This document shows positions 27,433 through 35,958 of a DNA stretch of 64,000 nt, in pieces. The position numbers and the translations under genes are program-made. The DNA comes from Vulcanimicrobiota bacterium (GTDB taxonomy: Bacteria; Vulcanimicrobiota; Xenobia; Xenobiales; JADMJV01), in the NCBI GenBank assembly GCA_019637395.1, contig JAHBVR010000015.1, forward strand, positions 186,001-250,000. Direction: 5' to 3'. Under the pieces are notes generated by a model, which saw only the letters and a program-made list of their open reading frames with translations, was not told the DNA's origin and did not search any database. The first letter of the stretch is position 1. Every line of letters starts with the position of its first letter.

Positions 27433-27467
27433 AGCGCTCAGGGTCGGAAGCTCCGAACCTGAGCGCT
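27433..27467. terminator. Long hairpin after the low-complexity gene
   Basis: Two stacked stems share one centre: AGCGCTCAGG with CCTGAGCGCT (10 bases) and inside it TCGGA with TCCGA around an AGC loop. It begins six bases past the stop of the minus-strand gene at 27473. There is no clear T-run on either side, so it could be a Rho-assisted terminator or a transcript-stabilising 3' hairpin. Confidence 0.55.
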
Positions 27468-27472
27468 GATAC

Positions 27473-28342
27473 CTACTGTCCGAGGCCGAAGAACTGATTG
27501 CCCCCGCCTCCTTGAGGGCCGCCGACTCCACCTCCGAGAGCGGCCTTGGTGAGGGCCTTGGTGGTGTCGCTCAAGCTGGTCGACTCATCACCGCCCTGTT
27601 CCTGGTATTTCTGACGCAGCAGACTCTTGAGATCACCACCGCCGGGAGCTCTCAGGCCGGCGATGCCTGCGCTCTGACCGGGCTGGCCGCTGCCCTGACC
27701 CGGGCCTCCCAGACCGGGCCTACCACCGCCAGCTCCGCGCATCAGCACGGCCATGGCCAGGTCACGCAGCTCCTGATCAGGACTGGTCTCACCGCCGGCG
27801 GGAGCGGCGCCTTCAGCTCCGCCGGCGGGAGCAGCCCCTTCGGCGCCCTCGGCTCCACCTTCGGCGCCCCCGCCCGCGCCGGCTTCCTCGCCGCCCTTGG
27901 CCTCGACAGCCCTGCCCGCTTCCTCGCCTTTCTTGCTTTCCTCGGCCTTTCCGGCGTGTTCGCGCTTGCCGGTTTCCTCCGTCTCCCTGGCCTCGTCAGG
28001 TCTCTTGCAGCCCTCGGCCTTTCTGGTGCCGTCCTCGGCCTTCCCGGCGTGCTCGCGCTTGCCGGTTTCCTCCGTCTTCCCGACCTCGTCGGGTTTCTTG
28101 CAGCCCTCGGCCTTTTTGCAGATCTGGCCGCCAAAGTTACCCCGCAAGCCTCCCAGCAGCCCGTGCACCGTCGACTTGCCTCCTTCGCGCGCTTCGTGAC
28201 CGAGGGAAACGCGGTCTTTCGCCGGAGGAGGAGTATCCGCAGCCTTGGCCGGAGCGGCCGCTTTAGCCGGTGCCGCCACCTTGGCCGGGGCCGAAGGTTT
28301 GGGAGCGTAAGATACGGATTTTAGGCTGGTATCGCTTGCCAT
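27473..28342 (-). CDS. Low-complexity Ala/Gly/Glu/Lys-rich protein
   Basis: 289 residues if started at ATG 28342, preceded by GGAG; the frame is open to 28411. The protein runs through an Ala/Pro/Lys segment (APAKVAAPAKAAAPAKA), a charged segment holding a near-exact duplication of about 30 residues (KPDEVGKTEETGKREHAGKAE and RPDEARETEETGKREHAGKAE), a Gly/Ala/Glu run, and a C-terminal part with QELRDLAMAVLMRG and LKSLLRQKYQEQGG that could fold as helices. No signal peptide. Probably disordered for most of its length. It might be an effector, scaffold or nucleic-acid-binding protein, but nothing in the sequence decides this. Confidence 0.6.
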   Translation of the reverse strand: MASDTSLKSVSYAPKPSAPAKVAAPAKAAAPAKAADTPPPAKDRVSLGHEAREGGKSTVHGLLGGLRGNFGGQICKKAEGCKKPDEVGKTEETGKREHAGKAEDGTRKAEGCKRPDEARETEETGKREHAGKAEESKKGEEAGRAVEAKGGEEAGAGGGAEGGAEGAEGAAPAGGAEGAAPAGGETSPDQELRDLAMAVLMRGAGGGRPGLGGPGQGSGQPGQSAGIAGLRAPGGGDLKSLLRQKYQEQGGDESTSLSDTTKALTKAALGGGVGGPQGGGGNQFFGLGQ

Positions 28343-28439
28343 CTGAGTTGAATCTCCACTTCGCTTGTTGAGTTCAACTTTAGCCAGCAAGGTACGCCAA
28401 CTGCGTTTCAACCCACCCCAATTGTGAACAGCCTGTTAA

Positions 28440-30551
28440 TTACTCCATAGCCAGGCGTGCCAAATGAAAGGCCTCCAGCAGCTCGATGGTCGGTTCCAAC
28501 TGCATCTCACGCCGCAACCGGTTCTCATACAACTGAAAATGACGCACGGCCCGGTCCGGCTGGCCGATGCCCACATAGGCCCGCAGCACCACGTTCTGAG
28601 CCCGAGGTTGAAACTCGTCCCACTGGATACAGCGCAGGCAATCTTCCAGGGCGGCCGCAAAGTCGCACCGGGCCAGAGCCGCCTCACCCAAATAAAGCAA
28701 AGCTTCATTCACATGCATTTGGCGCTGCTCGCGCACAGCCACCGCCCAGTCCATATAGCAGCCTTCCAGATAAGGCGAAGCGTGCAGTTCGGCCATGCGC
28801 CGATAATGGAGCAAGGCCGCCGCTTCCTCCCCCTGGCGCTGTGCCTGACGGGCCTGCTCACGGGCTTGAGCGAATTCCCCCAAATCGGTCCAGGGCTCCA
28901 GCGACGGATTCAGGCAATAGCGGTCACGCTGGCGTAAAATGGGATCGAGCAGCGCTTTGCCTTCGGGATTTAAGGTCCGCCGTAGACTGGAAAGCGCTCC
29001 CGAGAGCCGCCGGCGCGCGTTGTCGGTATGCTCGGGCCAGAACACGTCGAGCAAGACTTCTTCCAGCACGGGTCGGTCGTGAGCGGCCAGATAGGCAAAA
29101 AGATATTTGGCCAGGGGGCCGCGCCAGTGACTTTCTTCGACCTCAAAGTCTCCCCAGCGGACCTGCAAGTCCCCAAAGCTGATCACGCGCAGTTGATTCT
29201 GGCGCAAGGCCTCAGTAGCCGATTGACCTTCCAAAAACGGATAACGATTGAGGAAACGTCGCGCCAGCCGGTTCCATTGCGGATTCTGGCTACAAGCCCG
29301 ATAAACTGGCTTCAGCACCGGTAACAGCTGGCGTTCGTGTTCCGGGCGCAGCACCAACTCTAAAATCGACCCGTCCGCCCGCCCCTGGAGAATCTGGCAT
29401 AGAGCCGCCTCCACACGCAGCCCGGCGGCCTCCAGGCGCTGCTCGGCATGTTCCAACGCCGCCGCCGCCTGAGGCGCGCCCAGTTCCCGCAGGAGCAGCC
29501 CCGAGCGATAAAGCCCGTGGGCGTGACACAGGGGCCCCACCTGGCGGGCCAATTCCACCGCCTGACGCAGATGGTCCAACAGAGCGGGTCCCTGCCCGGC
29601 CAGTCGCGCCAGCGACAGGTGAGCTTCCACACCCCATTCGCTGACATCCTCACTGCAAAGCATAAGCAGCTCCCGCGCTTCCGCGGCTTGCCCCTGCAAA
29701 CGCAAGGTTTGAGCCAGTTTGAGCTGCAGCCGGGGGCGACCCGCCGCCTCCGGTCGCAGGCGGCCCAACGCTTCCAGCAGTAGCGGATCGAAATGGCCGG
29801 GATCCACTTTGAGGATCTGACGGGCATGCTGGCCGCGGACGGCGGCCAGCGCCAGCGCCAAAATCCTCGACTGCACCGGTATCTGACTTCCCCTCAAAGC
29901 CGACGGGCCGGTACCGTCATAGCGTTCGCTCAAGCAGGCCACCCATTCGCGCACCCGACCAGGGCAATCGGAACGCGCGAAAGCCTCGGATCCCAAAGCA
30001 TATAACTGTGCCACGATCTCCAACTCCGGGGTCTGGGAGGCACTCAGACCGGCCGACTGGGCCAGTCCGGCCACCAGCTCGGAAAGCTCGCGAGTCTGAT
30101 CGGCTCGCGCAGCCCACAGAGCCGTTTCGCGCAGATCGCGCAATCCCCGGAGCAAGGCCTGGTCGTGACGGTGGCGGGCCAGCAGTCGGCTGACGCTGTG
30201 GAGGAGCTGCTCGGGGCGAAAGGGTTTCTTCAAATAGTCGCCCACGCCAAGTTTTAAAGCCCGAATGGAATCGTCCTCGGCGGCGTAGCCGGTGATAGCC
30301 AAACTGGGGATATCGGTTCCCGAAGCCTGCAAGGTGGACAAGGTATCGAGACCGTCAGGACCTTCCATACGGATATCGAAAACAATCAGATCGGGGGCCC
30401 ACTGGCCGCACAGTGACAGAGCTTCTCCCCCATTGGCGGCGGCCGCCACCTCATAGCCCTCGTCCTCAAGCAAGTCCTGCAAAGACTCTCGCATGACCGG
30501 GTCATCCTCCAGCACCAGGATCCGCCCCGGCTGCCAATCCAGTTCTTTCAC
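28440..30551 (-). CDS. Response regulator with degenerate HD-GYP and BTAD (SARP-like) output
   Basis: 703 residues from GTG 30551, which overlaps the stop of the GspF gene by four bases (GTGA). The receiver at residues 5-120 has LEDD, acceptor Asp in IVFDIRME near 52, and KKPF. Next a module with SERYDGTGPSALRGSQIPVQSRILALA near 230 resembles HD-GYP, but the paired metal-binding His residues are gone. Helical TPR-like repeats follow, then a winged-helix region (FGDLQVRWGDFEVEESHWRG near 465) and a BTAD domain to the end (YMDWAVAVREQ, YVGIGQPDRAVRHFQLYE), as in AfsR/SARP activators. It is likely a transcription factor controlled by phosphorylation. Coupling to a pilus/secretion membrane gene suggests it regulates that system. 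Confidence 0.82.
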   Translation of the reverse strand: MKELDWQPGRILVLEDDPVMRESLQDLLEDEGYEVAAAANGGEALSLCGQWAPDLIVFDIRMEGPDGLDTLSTLQASGTDIPSLAITGYAAEDDSIRALKLGVGDYLKKPFRPEQLLHSVSRLLARHRHDQALLRGLRDLRETALWAARADQTRELSELVAGLAQSAGLSASQTPELEIVAQLYALGSEAFARSDCPGRVREWVACLSERYDGTGPSALRGSQIPVQSRILALALAAVRGQHARQILKVDPGHFDPLLLEALGRLRPEAAGRPRLQLKLAQTLRLQGQAAEARELLMLCSEDVSEWGVEAHLSLARLAGQGPALLDHLRQAVELARQVGPLCHAHGLYRSGLLLRELGAPQAAAALEHAEQRLEAAGLRVEAALCQILQGRADGSILELVLRPEHERQLLPVLKPVYRACSQNPQWNRLARRFLNRYPFLEGQSATEALRQNQLRVISFGDLQVRWGDFEVEESHWRGPLAKYLFAYLAAHDRPVLEEVLLDVFWPEHTDNARRRLSGALSSLRRTLNPEGKALLDPILRQRDRYCLNPSLEPWTDLGEFAQAREQARQAQRQGEEAAALLHYRRMAELHASPYLEGCYMDWAVAVREQRQMHVNEALLYLGEAALARCDFAAALEDCLRCIQWDEFQPRAQNVVLRAYVGIGQPDRAVRHFQLYENRLRREMQLEPTIELLEAFHLARLAME

Positions 30552-31621
30552 AGCTTCTCTAAAAAACGCAAAATCGGCAGCAGCGTGGCCAGGTTGAGCA
30601 TGCCGACAATACCACCGACCAGTACCGTGACAATCGGCGCCAGAGAACTGGACACCGCCTCCACTCGGCACTCCAGCTCCAGTTCATAGATCTCGGCCAG
30701 ATGGCGCAGGGAGCCGGACATATCGCCGGTTTCTTCAGCAGCTGCCAGCGCCAGCGTGAAGAGCTTGGGAAATAGCCCCGTTTCCGCCAGCGCCTGGGAC
30801 AGTGGAATCCCCTCCATGACCTGAGCGCGGGCTCGCTCGACTTGCTCCTGAAAGAACGGACTGCCCGTGCAGGCGGCCGCCAGCGTAAGACCCTCGTGCA
30901 AAGGCATCCCGGAGGTGGAGATAACCCCCAGAGCCCGAGCGAAACGCAGCAAAGCCTGCATCTGCAAGAGGGGGCCCAGAATATACAGTCCTAGCAGGCA
31001 GCGATCGCGCAGGCGAGCCGACTTTTCCGGGGGCACCAACTGGTGGAAGGCGCGCCAGGCCAACCCCAGGCAGCCGGCCAGCCCCAGCCAGACCAGCGGG
31101 TTCAAGGTGGCGTTGGAAAAAGCGATCAAGGCCCGGGTGATCCAGGGTAGCTCCATGTCGGCTTGCTCGAGCATGGTGAAGAGGCCGCGAAAAAGCAAAG
31201 CCGGGCCGACCACCACGATAAACAAACAGAAGGCCAACGTGATCAGCGGGTAGGTCAGGGCTGCCGACATCTGCTGGCGCAGTCGATCGTCGCGCTGATA
31301 CCAGTGGCTGAGCACCAGCATCTGCGCGGCCAGCTGCCCGCTGTGCTCGCCCATGTGCAGCACCGACACGGCCAGCGGCGAAAAAATACGGGGAAAGGCG
31401 CTCATGGCGCGGGACAGCATCTGGCCGGAAGAAACTCGGGTCTGCAAATCGTGGGCCACCACCGCCACCGTGTCCTCGGCGGCGTGCTCGCTGAGAATGC
31501 TCAAGCCCTGGTCAATCGGGATGCCCGTGCCCAACATGGTGGCCAGTTCGTTATAAAACTGACTGATTGCACGGGCACTGCAGCGGGCTTGAGCGCACCA
31601 TTCCTGGCTCAACCGTTCCAT
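30548..31621 (-). CDS. GspF/PilC-type inner-membrane platform protein
   Basis: 357 residues with the two-domain GspF layout. Domain 1 starts QFYNELATMLGTGIPIDQGL (residues 20-39), followed by membrane helices near 125-150 (LITLAFCLFIVVVGPALLF) and 170-190. Domain 2 starts LLRFARALGVISTSGMPLHEG near 225, and a final helix lies at the C terminus. It is the polytopic base on which the assembly ATPase acts in type II secretion and type IV pili. No ATPase or secretin gene is adjacent. An AAAGG ribosome site precedes the ATG. It is divergent from the kinase gene at 31678 (56 bases between) and coupled to the downstream regulator. A second paralogue is at 58735. Confidence 0.88.
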   Translation of the reverse strand: MERLSQEWCAQARCSARAISQFYNELATMLGTGIPIDQGLSILSEHAAEDTVAVVAHDLQTRVSSGQMLSRAMSAFPRIFSPLAVSVLHMGEHSGQLAAQMLVLSHWYQRDDRLRQQMSAALTYPLITLAFCLFIVVVGPALLFRGLFTMLEQADMELPWITRALIAFSNATLNPLVWLGLAGCLGLAWRAFHQLVPPEKSARLRDRCLLGLYILGPLLQMQALLRFARALGVISTSGMPLHEGLTLAAACTGSPFFQEQVERARAQVMEGIPLSQALAETGLFPKLFTLALAAAEETGDMSGSLRHLAEIYELELECRVEAVSSSLAPIVTVLVGGIVGMLNLATLLPILRFLEKL

Positions 31622-31677
31622 CGCGAGACCTTTCGCCTTTTCAAGGGCCCGGGCCTACCCAACACGAACGGAAGTCC

Positions 31678-34017
31678 ATGGAAGCGTGGGGAGTCACCGG
31701 CTTGCTGCTGGGCCTGCTGAGTCTGGGCGCGGGCCCGCCGCACGACTGGTGGAGCGTCGCCTGTTTCGCGGTTGTGATCCTCTGGCTGGAGGGCTTCGCC
31801 GTCGACCTGGGGGGCACGGCCCGCCTGTTGCCGGTGCGCGCCGTCTACCTGGCCGCCGCCCTCCAGCCCGCCGTGGGTCCGGCCTTTGCCGCCCTGATGT
31901 GCCTGAGCGAATGCGCCTGGCGCCACCGCCGCCAGTTTCTGGCCTTCCTATCCGACCGTCTGGGGATCCTGACCGCTCTCTTTCTGGCCTTTCTGCTACA
32001 GAAATCGGGACTTCCGCAAGCTTATGCCATGTTTTGCGTGCCCCTGCTGGGCGCCTGGCTCACGATCGAAGGGCCGGCCCGCCAGCGCCGGCAACTGTCG
32101 GCCGAGGATCGCGTGCGCTGGGCACTGGCTCGGCTGCATACCCGTAAACTGGACTATGGTCTGGCTTTGGCAGCCCCCGCCCTGGCCTGGCTCCAGCCGC
32201 CCCTGCTGTTGCTGCTGGCTCCGCTGCTGGCCTCGGTCCGACTGGCCGGCCAGATCCTGGTCTTGGAGGCGCAAAAAGATGAAGCCGGCCAGGCTTACCA
32301 GGCCCTCAGCCGGGTCCAGAGCCAGGCGCGCAACAACGCCGATCAGCTGCAGCGGGCCCAACGCGACAAAAAATTGCTGGAAGGCTTCGCCGCCCATCTC
32401 AGTGGCGCTCCCAGTTTAAGCGAGTCGGCTCAGGCGCTGGTCCATACCGTCTTCGAGTTGGCGGCGGCGGACGACGTGGCTCTCTTTCTGGTATCCGGCG
32501 AGAATCAGCTCGAGCCCTTTTACTATAGTGTGCAACCGGAACATCAAAGTTTACTCCAGGGTTCCTTGTTGACCGGCGTGCGCGAAGCCATGGTGGACCA
32601 TGCCTGGGAAAGTCAACAACCGCAGAAACGGCTGGGAAGTCACGGCGCGCAGCTGTTCCAGCGCAACGACGTGGCCCTGGCCCTGCCGCTCGAGCAATGG
32701 GGAGTGCTCTATGTAGGTCGAGTGCACTCGCGACCCTTCACACCGGCAGAACTGGAGTCGTTGCAGTGGTTGACCCAAAAGGCCTGCCTGACGCTGGCGG
32801 TTTCCCTGCGCGAACAGCAGACTCGCCAGTTGCAGCAGGGCCAGCGCCGGGCCATCGCGGGCCTGCAGCGCCAACTCGAGATTTCCGCCTGGCTGATGGA
32901 AAGCGCCCGCAAACTCGGGGGAGCCTTGTTAGTGGCCGAAGTGGTGCAGCAATTCGCCGAAGTGCTGGGCTCGACGATTCCTCACGAACAGCGTTTTCTC
33001 TTGTTGTCGATGGCCGAGGAGTGTCAATTCCTGTCACTTCCCGATGAAGCGGCCAGTCCGGCCAGTCGCGCGATTTTGCAAGAGCTAGCCGGCGTTTCCC
33101 AACCGCTGTTGCTGGAAGAGCTAAGCGCTCGCTTCGCCGCCGCTTTTCCGGGAATGAAGTCGCTGGTGGGTGTGCCGTTGCATGGAGGAGCGGTGGTACT
33201 CGCCAGTTCACGGCCGTTCACCCGAGAGCAATCTGAGGTTCTTTTCCTGATGGCCTCCCAGGCCAGTATGGCTCTGGCTCGGGCCCAGGCGCACGAGCAG
33301 GTGCTCGAAGGCCGCCGCCAATTGGAAGCCTCGCAGGCCCAGCTCATCCAGTCTTCCAAGCTGACCGCCATCGGCCAGCTAGCCGCCGGCATCGCCCACG
33401 AACTCAACACCCCGCTGGGAGCAGTGGGTCTATCCCTGTCGGCGGCCCGCGAGAATTTTCAGAGTCGGCCTGAGCGTGCTCTGAAAATGTTTGAGCGAGC
33501 CCGTGAAGGCCTGGATCGAGCTTTGTCCATCATTGAAAAACTGCTGATCTACTCGCGCCGCCCCTCCCAGGAGTTCGTGCCGGTCGATATGGGGACGCTG
33601 GTGCAGGACACCCTGGCCTTCCTGAAATCCTCCGAGGTGCGCGTGGAACTGCACCTGATGGAGGGCTTACGAGTGCTGGGCAAGCCACAGGACTTGCAGC
33701 AGGTGCTGGTCAATTTGCTCAACAACGCTCAGCAAGCGGTGGCCGATCAGGGCGAAGAACGCAAAGTGGTGGCCATTCGCGGTTGGAGCGAGCAAGGAAA
33801 GGTATTGCTCGAGCTGCGGGACCGCGGTCAGGGCATCCCGCCGGCCGACCTGCCACGCATCTTCGAGCCGTTCTTCACCACCCGGCCGGTGGGACAGGGA
33901 ACCGGCCTCGGCTTGTCCATCGCCCATCAGATCGTCGAATTACATCAGGGCAAGTTGGAGGTCAGTTCCCGCTTGGGCGAGGGTACCCGCTGCTTGCTCA
34001 GCCTGCCCGGAGCCTGA
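31678..34017 (+). CDS. Membrane-anchored GAF histidine kinase
   Basis: 779 residues from ATG 31678; the frame is open 111 bases further up but that part overlaps the divergent gene. About six hydrophobic segments occupy residues 1-200 (GVTGLLLGLLSLGAG, SVACFAVVILWLEGF, LGILTALFLAFLLQ, PLLLLLAPLLASV). Two GAF-like domains follow (about 240-370 and 400-535), then a coiled coil, HisKA with His574 in GIAHELNTPLGAV, and HATPase_c with LVNLLNNAQQAV near 675, LRDRGQGIP near 710 and GQGTGLGLSIA near 740. The catalytic set is complete and there is no attached receiver. The nearby REC-BTAD regulator across the divergent promoter region is a natural candidate partner. Confidence 0.88.
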   Translation: MEAWGVTGLLLGLLSLGAGPPHDWWSVACFAVVILWLEGFAVDLGGTARLLPVRAVYLAAALQPAVGPAFAALMCLSECAWRHRRQFLAFLSDRLGILTALFLAFLLQKSGLPQAYAMFCVPLLGAWLTIEGPARQRRQLSAEDRVRWALARLHTRKLDYGLALAAPALAWLQPPLLLLLAPLLASVRLAGQILVLEAQKDEAGQAYQALSRVQSQARNNADQLQRAQRDKKLLEGFAAHLSGAPSLSESAQALVHTVFELAAADDVALFLVSGENQLEPFYYSVQPEHQSLLQGSLLTGVREAMVDHAWESQQPQKRLGSHGAQLFQRNDVALALPLEQWGVLYVGRVHSRPFTPAELESLQWLTQKACLTLAVSLREQQTRQLQQGQRRAIAGLQRQLEISAWLMESARKLGGALLVAEVVQQFAEVLGSTIPHEQRFLLLSMAEECQFLSLPDEAASPASRAILQELAGVSQPLLLEELSARFAAAFPGMKSLVGVPLHGGAVVLASSRPFTREQSEVLFLMASQASMALARAQAHEQVLEGRRQLEASQAQLIQSSKLTAIGQLAAGIAHELNTPLGAVGLSLSAARENFQSRPERALKMFERAREGLDRALSIIEKLLIYSRRPSQEFVPVDMGTLVQDTLAFLKSSEVRVELHLMEGLRVLGKPQDLQQVLVNLLNNAQQAVADQGEERKVVAIRGWSEQGKVLLELRDRGQGIPPADLPRIFEPFFTTRPVGQGTGLGLSIAHQIVELHQGKLEVSSRLGEGTRCLLSLPGA

Positions 34018-34142
34018 AGCGGACTCAGCGCGAGCAATTGGGAAGCGGTAAAGCCGGGTGGAGGGGACATCGACTGCAAGCCGCCCATCACACCGGTCAC
34101 ATAAACCGGAGGACGATAAGTGTTCTTGATCTGGCTTTCCAT
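33945..34142 (-). CDS. Possible small protein antisense to the kinase end
   Basis: 65 codons from ATG 34142, with AAGGGA about ten bases upstream. The start MESQIKNTYRPPVYVTGVMG and following GLQS reads like natural protein. The second half overlaps the last 73 bases of the kinase gene in antisense and looks less natural (LSKQRVPSPKRE). It has no membrane segment. It is reported because it fills an otherwise empty 300-base gap and has a ribosome site; it could equally be chance. Confidence 0.25.
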   Translation of the reverse strand: MESQIKNTYRPPVYVTGVMGGLQSMSPPPGFTASQLLALSPLQAPGRLSKQRVPSPKRELTSNLP

Positions 34143-34318
34143 CGTGGGTAGTTCCCTTCGGATTTCTTATCCTCAGTTTATTCACGCGCATCTACGAAAT
34201 GTCTACCAAACGAGCCGAATATGATCGCGATGTAAAATCTATCCTGCAGTTTTATGAACAACGAATCCGGCAAATTCATGTTTCGGGTCCCCGGATTTGG
34301 GCATCAGGGCTGCGCAAC
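34018..34318. other. Gap upstream of the purine operon
   Basis: This 301-base stretch separates the kinase gene from purH and should hold the promoter for eleven purine genes. I see AT-rich patches near 34160-34190 and 34225-34260, but no pair of -35/-10 hexamers good enough to mark. I looked for ZTP (pfl), purine and PreQ1 riboswitch cores and found none. The in-frame extension of purH back to 34199 lacks a ribosome site. Confidence 0.4.
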
Positions 34319-34942
34319 ATGAGCCAGATAACCATTCGCCGGGCGCTCGTCAGCCTGGCTGATAAAAGCGGACTCGAGCCGCTTCTCCAGGGATTAGCTC
34401 CCTTTGCCATCGAGATTTATTCCACCGGTGGCAGCTACACGGCCATCCAAAAGTGGCTGGAGCGGCACAGCTCGCGGCTGACCCTGATTCGGCTGGAAGA
34501 CTATCTGAACTATCCGGAGATGCCCGGTGGCCTGGTCAAAACGCTGCACCCGCGCGTGCACGGCGGCCTGCTGGCGGATCTCCAGGACGCAGCTCAAGTC
34601 GAACATATGCGCGAACAAGGGATGGTCGCTTTCGACCTGCTGGCCGTCAATCTTTACCCCTTCGAGCAAACCGTGGCCGGCGGCGGCAGTCTGGAGGAGT
34701 GCCGCCGGCAAATCGACATCGGCGGCGTGGCCATGCTGCGGGCCGGAGCCAAGAATTTCGGCCGTCTGGCGGTGCTCACCCGCCCGCAAGATTATGCGGA
34801 AGTTTTACAAGAACTGGCCGGCTCGGGAACTCTGGGGGCGGCCACGCGCTGGAAGCTGGCTCGAATCGCCTTCCAGCAGGTGCTCGCCTACGACCAGGCC
34901 ATCTCGCAATATTTCGACGCCCTGGAGGAAGTCCCGTGCTAA
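34319..34942 (+). CDS. purH: PurH N-terminal half: IMP cyclohydrolase domain
   Basis: 207 residues from ATG 34319, chosen because the family begins ITIRRALVSLADKSGLEPL right after it. The domain closes the ring of FAICAR to give IMP, the last step of purine synthesis. Visible motifs: IEIYSTGGSYTAI (residues 30-42), LVKTLHPRVHGGLL near 72 and IDIGGVAMLRAGAKN near 135, then AYDQAISQYF at the end. Normal PurH continues into the transformylase in the same chain; here a TAA ends the frame and the second half starts 7 bases earlier in another frame at GTG 34936. Either the two activities are separate coupled subunits or one indel splits the gene. Confidence 0.88.
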   Translation: MSQITIRRALVSLADKSGLEPLLQGLAPFAIEIYSTGGSYTAIQKWLERHSSRLTLIRLEDYLNYPEMPGGLVKTLHPRVHGGLLADLQDAAQVEHMREQGMVAFDLLAVNLYPFEQTVAGGGSLEECRRQIDIGGVAMLRAGAKNFGRLAVLTRPQDYAEVLQELAGSGTLGAATRWKLARIAFQQVLAYDQAISQYFDALEEVPC

Positions 34943-35958
34943 AAACTGCCTATCGAACGGCCCGTGCCGAATCTCTGCCCGAGCAGATCGAGATCAAGCT
35001 CGGGGAACAGCAACTGGTGCTCCACAAACAGGGCTCGCTGCGCTATGGAGAAAATCCCCATCAGTCGGCCGCCCACTACGTCCAACAGGTGAACCTGGAG
35101 TGGATCAAGGACGGCAAAGGCGGCCCCTCCTGGACCAACCTGGCCGACCTAGACCAGGCCGCCAAAATTCTGCGCTTTATGCAGCAACCCGCGGCGCTAG
35201 TGATGAAGCACCTCAATCCCTCGGGCGTGGCCCAGGGCCAAAACCTGGCCGAGGTTTACCGGGCGGCCCGCGACTGCGACGCCCGCGCCGCTTTCGGGGG
35301 AGTGGCCGTGGTCAACCGCCTTCTCGACTCCCAAACCGCTGAGGCCATGCTGGAAGGTTTCCTGGAAGTGGTGGCGGCCCCCGAGTTCTCTCCGGCAGCC
35401 CTGGACTTGCTGCACGCCAAGAAAGATCTGCGCCTGGCCCGCATCCAACCCCCCGACAACTTACCCCGCTTCGTGGGCGATCCGGCCCCGCTGGAACTGC
35501 GCATGCTGGTCGACGGGGGCTGCCTGCTGCAAGAAAGCTTCCTGAGCCGCCTGCGCGGCACGGACGACCTGGAACGGCAGAGCGGCCAGCCTGAAAAAAG
35601 CCAGCTCGAAGACCTGCTCTTTGCCTGGTACGTCACCACCGGCGTGCGCTCCAACGGCGTGGTGATCGCGCGGGAGGGCCGCACTCTGGCCGTCGGCACC
35701 GGCCAGCAAGAGCGCGTTGGCGCGGTGGAACAGGCCATCCAGAAGGCTCGCGAGAAAGGCCACCAGCTCGAAGGCGCGGTGCTGGCCTCGGACGGCTTTT
35801 TTCCCTTCCGCGACTCCATCGATCTGATGGCCGAGGCGGGAATCAAAGCTGTGGTGCAGCCCGGTGGTTCCGTTAAAGACGGCGAAGTGTTGGCGGCTTG
35901 CCAAGAACACGGAATGGCCATGGTTTTTTCGGGAGAACGCTGCTTTGGTCACTTCTAG
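34936..35958 (+). CDS. purH: PurH C-terminal half: AICAR transformylase domain
   Basis: 340 residues from GTG 34936, overlapping the first half by seven bases. It transfers a formyl group from 10-formyl-THF to AICAR. Motifs: LRYGENPHQSA near residue 35, LVMKHLNPSGVA near 87, AAFGGVAVVNRLLD near 118, SNGVVIAREGRTLAVG near 238, ASDGFFPFRDS near 286 and VVQPGGSVKDGE near 307, ending VFSGERCFGHF where the family usually has a GxRHFxH ending. The Lys-His pair of the active site is kept. The domain length is complete, so if the gene is split by error only one base is involved. It overlaps purC by 14 bases. Confidence 0.88.
   Translation: MLKTAYRTARAESLPEQIEIKLGEQQLVLHKQGSLRYGENPHQSAAHYVQQVNLEWIKDGKGGPSWTNLADLDQAAKILRFMQQPAALVMKHLNPSGVAQGQNLAEVYRAARDCDARAAFGGVAVVNRLLDSQTAEAMLEGFLEVVAAPEFSPAALDLLHAKKDLRLARIQPPDNLPRFVGDPAPLELRMLVDGGCLLQESFLSRLRGTDDLERQSGQPEKSQLEDLLFAWYVTTGVRSNGVVIAREGRTLAVGTGQQERVGAVEQAIQKAREKGHQLEGAVLASDGFFPFRDSIDLMAEAGIKAVVQPGGSVKDGEVLAACQEHGMAMVFSGERCFGHF

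Noticed and set aside
27512..28324. 270-codon plus-strand frame opposite the low-complexity gene
   Set aside because: No ribosome site; composition is the antisense of an Ala/Gly/Glu-rich gene whose own start has GGAG.
34018..34318. Purine, PreQ1 or ZTP riboswitch before purH
   Set aside because: None of the conserved cores could be found in the leader.
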